Source of the DNA: Bacillota bacterium
GTDB taxonomy: Bacteria > Bacillota > Desulfotomaculia > Desulfotomaculales > JAJYZD01
DNA: 10,484 nucleotides
Direction of reading: 5' to 3'
Assembly (NCBI GenBank): GCA_021800315.1
Contig: JAJYZD010000122.1
Coordinates: forward strand, 1 to 10,484
In this document: positions 1 through 6,222 of the stretch, one piece after another
Position numbering within the stretch: position 1 is the stretch's first letter
Layout: each line of letters starts with the position of its first letter
Translations under genes and position numbers: made by a program
Notes under the pieces: generated by a model
What the model saw: the letters and a program-made list of their open reading frames with translations, nothing else
Database searches by the model: none
What the model was told of the DNA's origin: nothing

Positions 1-525
1 GCCATTTTGCGGCTGGGACTGCTGGGAAACGTCCTGACCGTGCTCCTGATGGCCTTGTTATACATGACTCCGATTCCCTCGGAAGGCCTCCTGATCATGG
101 GATTTAAAGTCTACGGTGTCTATCTGGGGATCTTCCTGTCCTGGCTGGGGATGGACCTGGGCGCGGTGATCACGTTCTTCCTGGCGAGAGTCTACGGCCA
201 GAAACTCGTACAGAGGGTGGTCCCACCCGAGCAGTTTGCCATGGTCGACAACTGGGTCAAGACCAAAGGTACCACGGGTTTGCTTATCGCCAGGCTGCTT
301 CCGGTGCCCGCGTTCGCCATCAATTGCGTCGCCGGGGCAATCCCTTCGGTCGAATTCTGGCCTTACCTTTGGACCGCGGCCGTTTCCATAGTCCCTTACT
401 ACGTAGGAACCGCCCTGGTTTTCCTGGGGATATACATGGGAACCTGGCGCTGGTTGATCCTCGGTGCTTTGGCGATCGCCGTCTTTGGGGGCGGCGGTTA
501 CGTCCTGAAACGCCGGCTGCCGTAA
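1..525 (+). CDS. VTT/DedA-superfamily (TVP38/TMEM64-like) membrane protein, 5' end cut by window
   Basis: The reading frame is open from base 1, so the N-terminus lies outside the window; the first possible start inside (TTG at 7) would give 172 aa, short for a family usually above 200 aa. The visible part is almost entirely hydrophobic, with about four to five membrane segments. It carries the family's central signature: a FFLAR-x-x-G motif at the end of a helix, then a polar stretch, then ARLLPVPAFAINCVAG, matching the R-x-x-P...N-x-x-A-G re-entrant region of VTT-domain proteins. Members sit in the cytoplasmic membrane and are implicated in lipid scrambling and transport. Which substrate this one handles cannot be told. 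No neighbour suggests a specific role: the next gene is on the opposite strand. The family call is firm; the function is inference. Confidence 0.85.
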   Translation, partial: AILRLGLLGNVLTVLLMALLYMTPIPSEGLLIMGFKVYGVYLGIFLSWLGMDLGAVITFFLARVYGQKLVQRVVPPEQFAMVDNWVKTKGTTGLLIARLLPVPAFAINCVAGAIPSVEFWPYLWTAAVSIVPYYVGTALVFLGIYMGTWRWLILGALAIAVFGGGGYVLKRRLP

Positions 526-580
526 CCGGTGACGTCACCCCGGCGACCCGGCCGGCGGTGCCGGATCTAACGGAGGCCGG

Positions 581-618
581 AAAAAAACAGGGCCGGACGC
601 GGTAGTCCGGCCCTGTTT
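581..618 (-). terminator. Rho-independent terminator of the LCP gene, possibly bidirectional
   Basis: A perfect 14-bp stem (585-598 with 605-618, loop GCGGTA) is flanked at 581-587 by seven A residues, which read as a seven-T tract on the minus strand. It starts 13 nt past the LCP stop codon. Read on the plus strand it follows the VTT gene but has only three T residues, so it should act mainly on the minus strand. Confidence 0.9.
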
Positions 619-630
619 GCCGCCGGAACC

Positions 631-1920
631 CTAATTCGCCACCAGGTAGATCACGTCCTTTTGACCGGCCGGGCCGGGCTCCACCAGTTCGTTGCCGGCG
701 CCGGAGGCGCGGCCGACCACCAGCCCCTGGAACAGTTCACCCGGAGGATATAAGATGGTATCCCGCGAGACGTTGGCCGCCGGACCCATGTAGACCACCG
801 AGCCAAAGCCGTCCTGCCTCAGTTGGACTGCCGCCACGGCCGGACCGTAAACTTCGACCGGAATATTGTCCGCGGCCGGCAGAGCCGGCAGGACGGAATC
901 AGGGTTTGACGCGCCGTAGGGCTTGAGGAGGGCATAGACCTTGCCCGGATCCAGGACGTCGTAGTAGGCGCCGGTCAGGTAATTCTCGGCGTTCAGCCCG
1001 GAAACCGGCGCGGTCGCGATGTCCATCGCATCCCGGTCCGAACCGAGGTACACGGAGTTGACGGTCCAGGACAGGGATTCGTGGGCCAGGGAAATAATCT
1101 GACCGAAGTTCAAATTGGTCGCGATGTCCTTGTTCACGATCCGTGCCAACTGGCTCAGTTCGGATAGATTCGAGTAGGAATGATAGACCTTTTCCTTGAG
1201 CGCGTCGAGTACCTGGAGTTCCGCATGCTGTCTCTGAAAATCATTCACCCGGTAGTTGTTGCCGGCCGCGTTCTGCCGGATCCTGACATAGGCCAGCGCC
1301 TGGTCGCCGTTTAAGACCTGCCAGCCGGGATACAAATCAGCCCCGCTGTGGAGCGGATCATACAGCCTGGCCGGTACGTCGACCCTGACCCCGCCGACGG
1401 CGTTGACAGCGTCCACAAACCCTTGAAAATCCAAGGCCACATAATTGCTGATCGGCAGCCCCGTCAGGTCCGAAACGTATTGCATGGCCATGTCCGCACC
1501 CTCGGTCGGGCTGTTTTGCAGGCCCAGATTGAAGGCGGATTTAATCTTGGGGATGGGTTCGTTCCAAGCCGGTAGAGAAACGAGCGTATCCCGGGGAATA
1601 GAGATCAAGGTAACTTCGTGCTTGACGGTGTTAATATGGGCGACGATCAAAATATCCGCCTGCCCGCCGGCTGTCCCCAGCGACAGGGCGTTGGTGGCAT
1701 TCCTGGCATTATTGCCAATGATAAGAATATTCAGCCCGTTATTATTCGGCAGTATTCCTGTTTGCGTCGCCGCTTTGCCCACCGCGCCGCCAATAGACGA
1801 CCCCCATTGGCCCAATAGGCCTTTCGCAAAGGAACTTACCGATAAGGTTAGAACGGCAACCAGAATCAAGACCAGAATCGGCCTGTAAATATACCGCTTT
1901 CTGTAACGATATGCGCTCAT
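631..1920 (-). CDS. LytR-CpsA-Psr (LCP) family cell-wall glycopolymer phosphotransferase
   Basis: LCP enzymes act outside the membrane and move undecaprenyl-phosphate-linked glycopolymers (teichoic acid or capsule-like) onto peptidoglycan. From the preferred start the protein is 429 aa. It has a basic cytoplasmic tail, one membrane span at about residues 14-30, then the extracytoplasmic LCP domain (about 60-240) with GLNILIIG, the catalytic/phosphate-binding Asp in ADILIV (D89), SIPRDT (R110, D111) and LNGDQALAYVRIR with its paired arginines, then RVNDFQRQ. A further domain near the C-terminus (from about residue 350, with GPAANVSRDTILYPPGE) resembles the LytR_C domain. The start at 1920 is chosen because GGTGGT lies 7 nt upstream; the in-frame ATG at 1935 lacks a good site. 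The gene is monocistronic, with its own promoter at 2150-2178 and terminator at 581-618. The family is clear; the acceptor polymer is unknown. Confidence 0.93.
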   Translation of the reverse strand: MSAYRYRKRYIYRPILVLILVAVLTLSVSSFAKGLLGQWGSSIGGAVGKAATQTGILPNNNGLNILIIGNNARNATNALSLGTAGGQADILIVAHINTVKHEVTLISIPRDTLVSLPAWNEPIPKIKSAFNLGLQNSPTEGADMAMQYVSDLTGLPISNYVALDFQGFVDAVNAVGGVRVDVPARLYDPLHSGADLYPGWQVLNGDQALAYVRIRQNAAGNNYRVNDFQRQHAELQVLDALKEKVYHSYSNLSELSQLARIVNKDIATNLNFGQIISLAHESLSWTVNSVYLGSDRDAMDIATAPVSGLNAENYLTGAYYDVLDPGKVYALLKPYGASNPDSVLPALPAADNIPVEVYGPAVAAVQLRQDGFGSVVYMGPAANVSRDTILYPPGELFQGLVVGRASGAGNELVEPGPAGQKDVIYLVAN

Positions 1921-1981
1921 GATATCTACCACCATACTACTCGTAATTTGAACGCCATATTACCGATTTACCTGGACGTAA

Positions 1982-2007
1982 ATACATAGACCGCATGGTC
2001 TATGTAT
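1982..2007 (-). repeat. Perfect 11-bp inverted repeat in the LCP leader
   Basis: ATACATAGACC and its exact reverse complement are separated by GCAT. It lies 61-87 nt upstream of the LCP start and well downstream of the predicted promoter, so it would be in the transcribed leader. It could be an RNA hairpin (no T-run follows, so not a standard terminator) or a repressor operator acting as a roadblock. Confidence 0.6.
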
Positions 2008-2149
2008 GGCCATGATTAAGGAGTGAAAATACTGGATATTTCGGTAGGTATTTTGGCTATCGTACCAGGAAGATCCAACCTCATGAATGGATTTTCAGTC
2101 GGCAGTCTTAGAAACCTCCCATTAAAGAATTCGCCATCTGACTACTAGC

Positions 2150-2178
2150 ATTTTATCCGCACCTTCAATATTTGTCAA
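2150..2178 (-). promoter_or_regulatory. Sigma-A promoter for the LCP gene
   Basis: On the minus strand TTGACA (2173-2178) is followed after exactly 17 bp by TAAAAT (2150-2155), a perfect -35 and a 5/6 -10. Transcription would start near 2143, leaving a leader of about 220 nt before the LCP start codon. Confidence 0.75.
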
Positions 2179-2304
2179 GTCTGGCACGCTGTTTGCAAAG
2201 AAATACCAGAAAACATTACTCCTTATGGACTCCGCCAACTTAGTGCGGCATTATTATGGGTACGGTTGACAGATGAAGGTTACGCGAGCCCAAACCGAAA
2301 CCAA

Positions 2305-2454
2305 TTAGCCATTCGTGCCATTTTTACCCCCGCATCGCGTCCATCCGGACTGTTCAGGCAACGGTTCCTGCCGCGTTTCTTCCGGGACCAGGCGATTGTC
2401 CACCATCGCGAGGAACGCCTGGACAGACCCGCCCCCCATAGGAAATTTTGGCAT
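2305..2454 (-). CDS. Possible 49-aa small protein, unidentified
   Basis: ATG to TAA frame of 50 codons on the minus strand, preceded by GGGGTGG about 4 nt before the ATG, which is close for a ribosome binding site. The product starts MPKFPMGGGSVQAFLAMVDN and continues with an acidic, Pro/Glu/Gln-containing tail. The mix of residues looks more protein-like than the longer frames overlapping it, but I recognise no family and there is no predicted membrane span. It may be chance; it is offered because it is too short for routine calling. Confidence 0.25.
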   Translation of the reverse strand: MPKFPMGGGSVQAFLAMVDNRLVPEETRQEPLPEQSGWTRCGGKNGTNG

Positions 2455-2476
2455 AATCCACCCCGTTTTTTTAAAT
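2448..2476 (+). promoter_or_regulatory. Weak promoter candidate for the first transporter
   Basis: TTGGCA (2448-2453, 5/6 match to -35), 17-bp spacer, TTAAAT (2471-2476, 4/6 match to -10). It would leave a leader of about 215 nt before the transporter start. No better plus-strand promoter was seen nearer the gene. Confidence 0.25.
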
Positions 2477-2655
2477 TTTTCGCCGGATTCCCACCCGGTT
2501 CCTCCCCCTGCAAGTTAAAGAATAATTCAGGAAACCATGCCCCACTTACTTGCGCATGAGTTTTTGGCAACGCCGGCGCACCAGGCCGTTACGGAAAATA
2601 CGACATTTTTCTCACCGGTCATGCACTTTCTGCAACATCCCGGAATATCATTGAA

Positions 2656-2672
2656 TTAACAAAAAATTAACA
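2656..2672 (+). promoter_or_regulatory. TTAACA-N5-TTAACA direct repeat, PhoP/PhoB-box-like
   Basis: Two perfect TTAACA hexamers (2656-2661 and 2667-2672) are spaced by 5 nt, an 11-bp period. A weaker third unit, ATATCA, is in register at 2645-2650. This is the arrangement bound by PhoP-type response regulators in Bacillus. It ends only 14 nt before the GGAGGA ribosome binding site (2687-2692) of the transporter, which leaves little room for a -10 box, so activation from here is awkward. It could also be chance in an A-rich stretch. Confidence 0.3.
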
Positions 2673-2699
2673 TACAACCAGGTCCCGGAGGAATACAAC

Positions 2700-4019
2700 A
2701 TGAGTGAAATCGAATCGGCAGTGGACTATTATCCCGCCGGTCAGCCCAAGTTCCGCCAACTCATGGAGCGGCCCAACGCCGGCTGGCGCCGTTTCATCTG
2801 GATTTTCTGGGCCCTGATGGGTCCGGGCCTCTTGGCCGCCATCGCCAACAACGACGCGGGAGGAGTGATCGCCTACACCGTAACCGGTGCCCAATTCGGT
2901 ATCGGCCTGTTTGTCCCGCTCGTGCTGTGCCTGCTACCTCTGGAGTTTACCATCCAGGAGATGAGCATGCGCCTTGGAGCGGCGACCGGAAAGGGCTTTT
3001 CCAGCCTGGCCCGGCAGCGTTACGGAGCGTTCTGGGGCTATTATCACATCGGTACCCTCGCCTTCGAAAACCTCCTGACCCTGATTACGGAATTCATAGG
3101 TATGACGGCGGGGCTTATCATATTGGGTTTTCCGATGTGGCTTTCCGTTTTGGTTTGTTTGGCACTCGTCGTCACCTTCGCGCTTTTGACCGGATATTGG
3201 ACCAAGGAACGGGTCGCCCTGTTTCTGGGAGCGTTGAACACCGTATTCCTGTTGGCGGCCGCCCTGACGCACCCCAGTTGGAGCGCTATCGGCCACGCGT
3301 TCACCACCTGGAATATTCCGCCGGGGGACCAAAAGGTTCTGACCTGGTATGTGATCGCCACCATCGGCAACGCGATCGCCCCCTGGATGATTTTTTTCCA
3401 GGGGAGCGGTACGGTGGATAAGGGAGTCACGTCGCGGGAACTGCGTTTTTCCCGCATCGACACGGCGATAGGCTGCGTCCTGCAGGTCATTGTCGCCGCG
3501 GGGATCATCGTCTTCGGCGCGGTCCTGTTCGGACATGTCAAAACCATCGGCCAAGCCGGTCCGGCGGACATTATCGGGGCCCTGGACCGGGTGGCGGGAC
3601 GTTTGCCCGCCGTGCTCTTCGGGCTGGGGCTGTTCAATGCCGGCTTCCTGGCCTCGATCACGGTTTCCCTCTCCTCTTCCTGGAGCATCGCCGAACTTTT
3701 TGGTTGGGCCAAAAGCCTGAATGACAAGATATCGGCGGCACCGAAATTCTACACGATCTACATCGGCAGCATGGTCATCGCGACGCTGGCCATCCTGCTG
3801 CCCGGTTTGCCGTTAAACCTCATCGCCGTAGTGACCCAGGTCATCGGCGGTATCCTCATGACGCCGCTGCTGATCTTCCTGGTCCTGATGACGAGCGACA
3901 AGGGTTTGATGGGAGAACACACTACCAGGCTCTTCGGCCGGACCTGGAGTTGGCTGATGGTCGCCCTGATGGCCGGATTGACTCTGATCACGATTTGGCA
4001 GACGCTGACCAACCTCTGA
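2700..4019 (+). CDS. Nramp (SLC11)-family transporter, NRMT-like, paralog 1
   Basis: A 439-aa integral membrane protein with about 11 hydrophobic segments and the LeuT-like fold expected of Nramp. The TM1 signature, DPGN in Mn/Fe transporters, reads D52-A-G-G, so the metal-binding Asn is lost. The TM6 signature MPH reads A227-P-W, removing the soft-metal-selecting Met and the conserved His. TM3 carries LITEFIG (E131). Known Nramp Mn2+/Fe2+ importers depend on that Asn and Met, whereas the Nramp-related magnesium transporters lack the Met and take Mg2+. Mg2+ or a related hard divalent cation is therefore the likelier substrate, by inference. The start has GGAGGA 7 nt upstream. There is no M-box in front of this copy, unlike paralog 2, so its control differs; a PhoP-box-like repeat sits just upstream. 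The family is certain, the substrate is not. Automatic annotation as MntH would probably mislead. Confidence 0.9.
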   Translation: MSEIESAVDYYPAGQPKFRQLMERPNAGWRRFIWIFWALMGPGLLAAIANNDAGGVIAYTVTGAQFGIGLFVPLVLCLLPLEFTIQEMSMRLGAATGKGFSSLARQRYGAFWGYYHIGTLAFENLLTLITEFIGMTAGLIILGFPMWLSVLVCLALVVTFALLTGYWTKERVALFLGALNTVFLLAAALTHPSWSAIGHAFTTWNIPPGDQKVLTWYVIATIGNAIAPWMIFFQGSGTVDKGVTSRELRFSRIDTAIGCVLQVIVAAGIIVFGAVLFGHVKTIGQAGPADIIGALDRVAGRLPAVLFGLGLFNAGFLASITVSLSSSWSIAELFGWAKSLNDKISAAPKFYTIYIGSMVIATLAILLPGLPLNLIAVVTQVIGGILMTPLLIFLVLMTSDKGLMGEHTTRLFGRTWSWLMVALMAGLTLITIWQTLTNL

Positions 4020-4031
4020 ATCGACACCCGC

Positions 4032-4074
4032 GGCGACCGGTGGGGGATTTGCACGGTCTCCCTTCCCGGTCGCC
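4032..4074 (+). other. Long hairpin between transporter 1 and the XRE-DUF1232 gene
   Basis: GGCGACCGG (4032-4040) pairs perfectly with 4066-4074; inside, GGGGGA (4042-4047) pairs with TCTCCC (4057-4062) with one G-T wobble, leaving a 9-nt loop. No T-run follows, so it is not a classic terminator. It may lower read-through or protect the 3' end of the transporter message. Confidence 0.45.
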
Positions 4075-4113
4075 CCCGGGGTTCACTTCGATACGGACCG
4101 GGGTGACAGGGCC

Positions 4114-4806
4114 GTGGTGATTAAGGCAGGCAACCCGTTCGGCGTCTATTTGCGGGATAGACTGCTGGAGATGGATATGTCCATGCGCAAGCTCGCCAAT
4201 AGATGCGGTTATGATCCGGCGACAATCTCGCGTCTTGTCAACGGCAAACAAGAACCCAGGCCGGATCACCTGGTCAGGATCGCCCACGTCCTGCAGGTTC
4301 CCGTCATCCAACTGTGGCAGGCGGCCGGATTCATAGGGCGTGACAATATCCCGGAAGACCCGCTCCTTAAGGCATCCCCTCATCCTTCCCGGGAAATCCC
4401 GAAGAACGTTGCGCGGGGTAATGAAACCGATCTGGGTGTTTATTCGTTGCAGTCCCTGGAATCACTGCATATTACGCGCATTCTGGCCGAACTCGAGAAG
4501 TACCGGCTCTACGCGCAAACCGATGAGGGACACCGACTGATCCTCGAGGAATTTGACAAGAAGATGAATCAGGTAAAAGGCATCGGTCCGTTCATCGACA
4601 AGCTACACAATATGTATGGATTGTACCGGGACGACAGGACCGAACCGGAGCAAAGGCACATTATCGGCAGCGTCCTGCTATACTTTATCCTCCCCACGGA
4701 CATAATCCCCGACTATCTGTTTCCTACGGGTTACCTGGACGATGCGATGGCTATCGATATCGTGTGGGGACAATTGCAGTCACCGCCCAAGCCTGGGGAG
4801 GAATAG
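4114..4806 (+). CDS. XRE-type helix-turn-helix protein with C-terminal DUF1232 domain
   Basis: The 230-aa product has two recognisable parts. Residues about 8-66 form an XRE/Cro-type helix-turn-helix (LANRCGYDPATISRLVNGKQEP is the helix-turn-helix core, and the segment ends in a typical LQVPVIQLWQAAG helix). Residues about 184-217 contain the DUF1232 signature, LLYFILPTDIIPDYLFP followed by GYLDDAMAI, a short hydrophobic hairpin of unknown function shared with YkvA-like proteins. A charged, probably helical linker joins them. The protein is likely a DNA-binding regulator that touches the membrane through DUF1232. It starts at GTG 4114 (or GTG 4117), with GGGGTGA 7 nt upstream. It lies 94 nt after transporter 1 on the same strand with a hairpin between, so it may be partly co-transcribed. 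A role in regulating the metal genes is suggested only by position. Confidence 0.85.
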   Translation: MVIKAGNPFGVYLRDRLLEMDMSMRKLANRCGYDPATISRLVNGKQEPRPDHLVRIAHVLQVPVIQLWQAAGFIGRDNIPEDPLLKASPHPSREIPKNVARGNETDLGVYSLQSLESLHITRILAELEKYRLYAQTDEGHRLILEEFDKKMNQVKGIGPFIDKLHNMYGLYRDDRTEPEQRHIIGSVLLYFILPTDIIPDYLFPTGYLDDAMAIDIVWGQLQSPPKPGEE

Positions 4807-5035
4807 CTTTTCCTGTGGACCGGGGGACGCCGGAGGGCGGGAACCGGAAATTGGGCTGGAACCTCTTTCTCCATGGTTTGCCACTCCCTTCCGCCCAGAC
4901 CGCCGGACCGTGGGGGAACGGCACGGTCAGTCCATGGATCCCGTTGATCACAACCAGGGCTCCGGCGACAACGCCCGCCACCAGGACCTGCCATGGTTTG
5001 TTCCATTTGCCGGTACCCGGAGGACATTGCCACAC
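4751..5035 (-). CDS. Possible 94-aa small membrane protein, unidentified
   Basis: A minus-strand frame from GTG 5035 to TAG, ending 56 bp inside the 3' end of the XRE-DUF1232 gene (convergent overlap). The product has GKWNKPW, then a clear hydrophobic segment QVLVAGVVAGALVVINGIHG at about residues 16-36, then a Pro-, Arg- and Trp-rich tail. Codon choice over the first 60 or so codons (many GTC, CTG, GTG, GCG, GGC) resembles the real genes here. Against it are a weak ribosome binding site, no promoter seen and the overlap. It may be a real small gene, a remnant, or chance. No family recognised. Confidence 0.3.
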   Translation of the reverse strand: MWQCPPGTGKWNKPWQVLVAGVVAGALVVINGIHGLTVPFPHGPAVWAEGSGKPWRKRFQPNFRFPPSGVPRSTGKAIPPQAWAVTAIVPTRYR

Positions 5036-5068
5036 GGCCCGCCCGAAAATTTTAACGAAAAAAAAATC

Positions 5069-5098
5069 TTGACATATTTCCTATACTGGTTTTATAAT
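5069..5098 (+). promoter_or_regulatory. Consensus sigma-A promoter of the M-box operon
   Basis: TTGACA (5069-5074), 18-bp spacer, TATAAT (5093-5098): both hexamers are perfect. Transcription would start at about 5105, some 15 nt before the first M-box aptamer. It is the strongest promoter in the window and the only good one found for the genes at 5669-7557. Confidence 0.9.
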
Positions 5099-5120
5099 TA
5101 CCGTGCCAGTTAAATAAAGC

Positions 5121-5280
5121 CATTCCTTCGTTAGGTGAGGCTCCTGTATGGACAGACGCCACTGCCCGGAAACGTCGAAAGACGCCAATGGGCCAACAGG
5201 TATTACCGGCTTAAGGTTCTACCTAGTGTGGCTGAGAAATCTCTAAGCCGTGCAGTGCCAAAGCTCGACGAGCAGGAGGA
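5121..5280 (+). promoter_or_regulatory. M-box (ykoK leader) Mg2+ riboswitch, copy 1
   Basis: The sequence matches the M-box consensus in order: CCTTCGTTAGGTGAGGCTCC, then ACGCC-ACTGCCC, AAACGTCGAAAGACGCCAAT, GGGCCAACAG, TAAGG, and TGCAGTGCCAAAGCTC-ACGAG. M-box RNAs fold around several Mg2+ ions and switch off Mg2+ uptake genes when Mg2+ is plentiful. The closing stem P1 pairs 5128-5131 with 5268-5271 and can extend to GG at 5275-5276. The same GGAGGA (5275-5280) can instead pair with TCTTCC of the terminator (5307-5312), so terminator and antiterminator are mutually exclusive. High Mg2+ should therefore stop transcription before the small-protein gene. Confidence 0.95.
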
Positions 5281-5304
5281 TAGGCATTGACGTGTTTGAT
5301 GTTG

Positions 5305-5329
5305 AGTCTTCCTGCGGGAAGACTTTTTT
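5305..5329 (+). terminator. Expression-platform terminator of M-box 1
   Basis: AGTCTTCC (5305-5312) pairs perfectly with GGAAGACT (5317-5324) around TGCG, followed by a six-T run at 5324-5329. It is the intrinsic terminator switched by the upstream aptamer. Confidence 0.92.
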
Positions 5330-5655
5330 AATCCCTCACCGGTGCTCCCAGCGCCGGGAATTTCAGGGTGGAAAGGTGATGGTCACGAGATGTCGGATCA
5401 CGAACCTCCAGGCCGACGACAGCGGAGCGACAAGTTCATACGGCAAGGGCGCAAGGCGGCCACGGGTCGGATCAGAATCATCGACGGACCAATCACCGGT
5501 CTTCATTCCTAACCCATATCGTCAGTCAACCGTCCGTTCATCATTCTGTATCTCCGATCGCCCGCGCGCCTGTCCATTGACTGCACATCAGGTGCGGCAG
5601 TGGGTTTCGTTGTGCCCGTGGCACCGATGGGGGTTACCGGAAGAACCAAATGAAT
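5330..5655 (+). other. Leader between M-box 1 terminator and the small-protein gene
   Basis: About 330 nt that read-through RNA must cross. A plus-strand frame of 94 codons runs from ATG 5379 (GGGTGG 7 nt upstream) to TAA 5661-5663, ending 5 nt before the next start as a coupled leader peptide would. Its product is Ser/Arg/Cys/Pro-rich with no hydrophobic segment or recognisable domain, so I do not call it a gene. No further terminator or promoter is evident. Confidence 0.5.
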
Positions 5656-5668
5656 GGAGGTAAACAAA

Positions 5669-5872
5669 ATGACGAATATTGCCTACAACACGGGAGAAAG
5701 GGAACTCCTGGTGGTTCATCCTTTATTTGACGAACCGGAAGAAAAGAGAGATGTCGATGCTCTTGGCGCCATAAAGATGACCAAAAGCGTAAAATACTCT
5801 TTAATGACCCTCCGCTTATACTTGTTCTTTATGGTCGGTTTGGTTTTTTACCGGCTGCTTTTCAGGATCTAG
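5669..5872 (+). CDS. 67-aa single-span small membrane protein between two M-boxes
   Basis: The product has a soluble, acidic N-terminal half (DEPEEKRDVD at 21-30) and one membrane span near the C-terminus (about 45-62), ending in LLFRI. The start at 5669 is chosen because GGAGG (5656-5660) lies 8 nt upstream; an in-frame ATG at 5654 overlaps that site. The span contains L-R-L-Y-L-F-F-M (48-55), matching L-R-I-Y-V-F-A-M in the 76-aa protein encoded after transporter 3, and both end in or next to Phe-Arg. I recognise no named family. Mg2+ control by the M-box before it and co-transcription with transporter 2 suggest an accessory or regulatory subunit of the transporter, comparable in concept to other small membrane proteins that modulate metal transporters. 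That role is inference. Confidence 0.8.
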   Translation: MTNIAYNTGERELLVVHPLFDEPEEKRDVDALGAIKMTKSVKYSLMTLRLYLFFMVGLVFYRLLFRI

Positions 5873-5909
5873 CTTGTAAATTGCTAGCGGTGCCTGTTTA
5901 AGAAACAAC

Positions 5910-6038
5910 TAAATAAAGCCATTCCTTCGTTAGGTGAGGCTCCTGCATGGACAGACGCCACTGCCCGGAAACGTCGAAAGACGCCAATGGGCCAACAGGT
6001 ATTACCGGCTTAAGGTTCTACCTAGTGTGGCTGAGAAA
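5910..6038 (+). repeat. Near-identical copy of 5111-5239 (5' part of the M-box)
   Basis: 5910-6038 equals 5111-5239 over 129 nt except for one base (T5147 against C5946). The match includes about 10 nt upstream of the aptamer. Past this block the two copies diverge by an 8-nt insertion and three substitutions in the next 34 nt. Confidence 0.95.
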
Positions 6039-6087
6039 AAGACCGGTCTCTAAGCCATGCAGTGCCAAAACTCAACGAGCGGGAGGA
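5920..6087 (+). promoter_or_regulatory. M-box (ykoK leader) Mg2+ riboswitch, copy 2
   Basis: Same ordered M-box motifs as copy 1, with an 8-nt longer variable loop (AAGACCGG inserted near 6039-6046). The P1 3' strand and GGGAGGA (6081-6087) overlap; the latter can pair with TCTTCCC (6114-6120) as an antiterminator, so the switch is again a transcriptional OFF switch. No convincing promoter lies between the small-protein gene and this aptamer (only a 4/6, 4/6 pair, TTGTAA 5874 and TTTAAG 5897), so transcripts probably come from 5069-5098 and have already passed M-box 1. Confidence 0.95.
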
Positions 6088-6110
6088 TGGGAATCAATAC
6101 GTTTGATACC

Positions 6111-6136
6111 GAGTCTTCCCGTGGGAAGACTCTTTT
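6111..6136 (+). terminator. Expression-platform terminator of M-box 2
   Basis: GAGTCTTCC (6111-6119) pairs perfectly with GGAAGACTC (6123-6131) around CGTG, followed by TTTT and a further T-rich stretch to 6144. It closely resembles the terminator of M-box 1 in stem sequence. Confidence 0.9.
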
Positions 6137-6222
6137 GCTTCTTTAATCCGGACGCCGCCGGCGGTGGCCTGCCCGGACTCAACAATAGACCGCATCGGCA
6201 ATTCTAAAAGACGGTGATAAAG

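Larger units (their letters stand above)
1936..2699. other. Long intergenic region between divergent LCP and first transporter genes
   Basis: About 760 nt hold no convincing large gene. What can be seen is the long LCP leader (1921 to about 2143) with hairpins at 1982-2007 and 2023-2051, the LCP promoter, a doubtful 49-codon frame on the minus strand (2305-2454), a weak plus-strand promoter candidate (2448-2476) and a TTAACA direct repeat just before the first transporter. Longer open frames on both strands at 2266-2570 overlap each other and look non-coding by composition (many Arg, Pro, Trp). I recognise no known riboswitch class here. Confidence 0.6.

Noticed and set aside
2266..2570. Two overlapping frames of about 96 codons on opposite strands
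   Set aside because: Neither has a good ribosome binding site, hydrophobic segment or known motif; composition suggests chance in GC-rich DNA.
1936..2699. A yybP-ykoY (Mn2+) or third M-box leader before transporter 1
   Set aside because: I looked for the conserved blocks of both classes on the plus strand and found none.
2927..3727. Several long frames on both strands inside transporter 1
   Set aside because: They are alternate-frame shadows of a clear Nramp gene, Arg/Gly/Pro-rich with no membrane or domain pattern.
5250..5663. Open frame of 137 codons beginning inside M-box 1
   Set aside because: Its start is in the aptamer and it runs through the terminator; the product is Ser/Arg/Cys-rich without domains. 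Only the part after 5379 is mentioned as a doubtful coupled frame.
5947..6207. Open frame of 86 codons across M-box 2
   Set aside because: It lies over the riboswitch and its terminator, and its start (ATGGACAG) is aptamer sequence. RNA conservation explains the sequence better.
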